A DNA stretch of 6,626 nucleotides. It comes from an uncultured Actinomycetes bacterium (GTDB lineage: Bacteria > Actinomycetota > Actinomycetes > Nanopelagicales > Nanopelagicaceae). The notes under the pieces were generated by a model that was not told the origin of the DNA, searched no databases, and saw only the letters and a list, made by a program, of their open reading frames with translations. Position numbers and translations under genes: made by a program. The stretch is taken from positions 1 to 6,626 of the forward strand of contig CAIUHY010000049.1 of assembly GCA_903899145.1 (NCBI GenBank). Reading direction: 5' to 3'. Positions 6,407-6,626 of the stretch are shown here, piece by piece (the first letter of the stretch is position 1; every line of letters starts with the position of its first letter).

Positions 6407-6626
6407 CTACCCAATCGATTCGCGAGGAAGATGAACTTTCCAGTTGTTTTTGAGCAGTTGCTCATAGAGTTTTGAAGCATCCTCGCGCGAGAGGGCTAAA
6501 TTCACTAAACCACTCTCCTGTCCTGGAGTGTGCTCGATGGCAATATCTTCAACGTTAACTTTCACCTGTGCACATGCATCAAATATTTCAGCAAGCTGCC
6601 CTGGCCTGTCTTCAATAACAATTGGC
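6407..6626 (-). CDS. tyrA: Prephenate dehydrogenase, C-terminal ACT domain, cut by window edge
   Basis: Only the last 72 codons and the TAG stop (6407-6409) are in the window. Seen: an ACT domain starting IVIEDRPGQLAEIFDACAQ, then VKVNVEDIAIEH, then a second beta-alpha unit ending NNWKVHLPRESIG. The DRPGQLA turn and the VNVEDIxIEH strand are characteristic of the ACT domain that ends actinobacterial prephenate dehydrogenases, which oxidise prephenate to 4-hydroxyphenylpyruvate for tyrosine synthesis. The ACT domain usually binds an amino acid (tyrosine here by inference) for feedback control. The catalytic NAD-binding domain lies outside the window, so the call rests on the ACT domain and on the common actinobacterial order prephenate dehydrogenase-cmk-der. 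Another ACT-containing enzyme is possible but less likely. Confidence 0.85.
   Translation of the reverse strand, partial: PIVIEDRPGQLAEIFDACAQVKVNVEDIAIEHTPGQESGLVNLALSREDASKLYEQLLKNNWKVHLPRESIG

Noticed and set aside
1..6626. Undescribed defence, mobile or biosynthetic system
   Set aside because: Every coding region matches a known housekeeping family in conserved actinobacterial order; there are no transposase, phage, toxin-antitoxin or CRISPR-like signals.

Overview
The window is a compact, one-directional block of housekeeping genes, all read on the minus strand. Transcription therefore runs from high to low coordinates. Gene content and order point to an actinobacterium: a cytidylate kinase-Der fusion, a GarA/OdhI-type FHA protein, an FtsR-type MerR regulator, a DUF151 protein and a second MerR regulator, all next to glycine-cleavage genes. 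Base composition looks only moderate in GC (about mid-40s percent by eye, not counted), A/T-ending codons are common and spacers are tiny. That fits a small-genome free-living actinobacterium, such as the freshwater acI/Nanopelagicales type, better than Streptomyces or Mycobacterium. The lineage is an inference.

Layout in transcription order: (i) the C-terminal ACT domain of a prephenate dehydrogenase, cut by the right edge; (ii) a 660-residue protein joining cytidylate kinase to the double-GTPase Der; (iii) a CDP-alcohol phosphatidyltransferase (PgsA type); (iv) gcvH, overlapping pgsA by 8 bases; (v) a garA/odhI-like FHA gene; (vi) ftsR, overlapping garA by 4 bases; (vii) a DUF151 bifunctional-nuclease-family gene 9 bases further on; (viii) after a 129-base gap holding a candidate promoter, a second MerR gene (Rv1830/ResR type); (ix) the N-terminal 339 residues of gcvP, cut by the left edge.

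The stretch gcvH-garA-ftsR-DUF151-merR-gcvP matches, from memory, the M. tuberculosis order Rv1826-Rv1832. pgsA sits where pgsA2 (Rv1822) lies in that genome, but without the genes in between. The genes link glycine cleavage (GcvH, GcvP) with GarA control of 2-oxoglutarate/glutamate flux and with two regulators tied in relatives to division and growth. The tyrA-cmk-der part is a second conserved actinobacterial neighbourhood, for aromatic amino acids, nucleotide supply and ribosome assembly.

I see no mobile element, CRISPR array, RNA gene or defence system, and no gene-free stretch above 300 bases. The points worth a second look are small: a divergent GarA phosphorylation motif, a dyad inside the candidate merR promoter, the seamless Cmk-Der junction, and the short pgsA-gcvH join.
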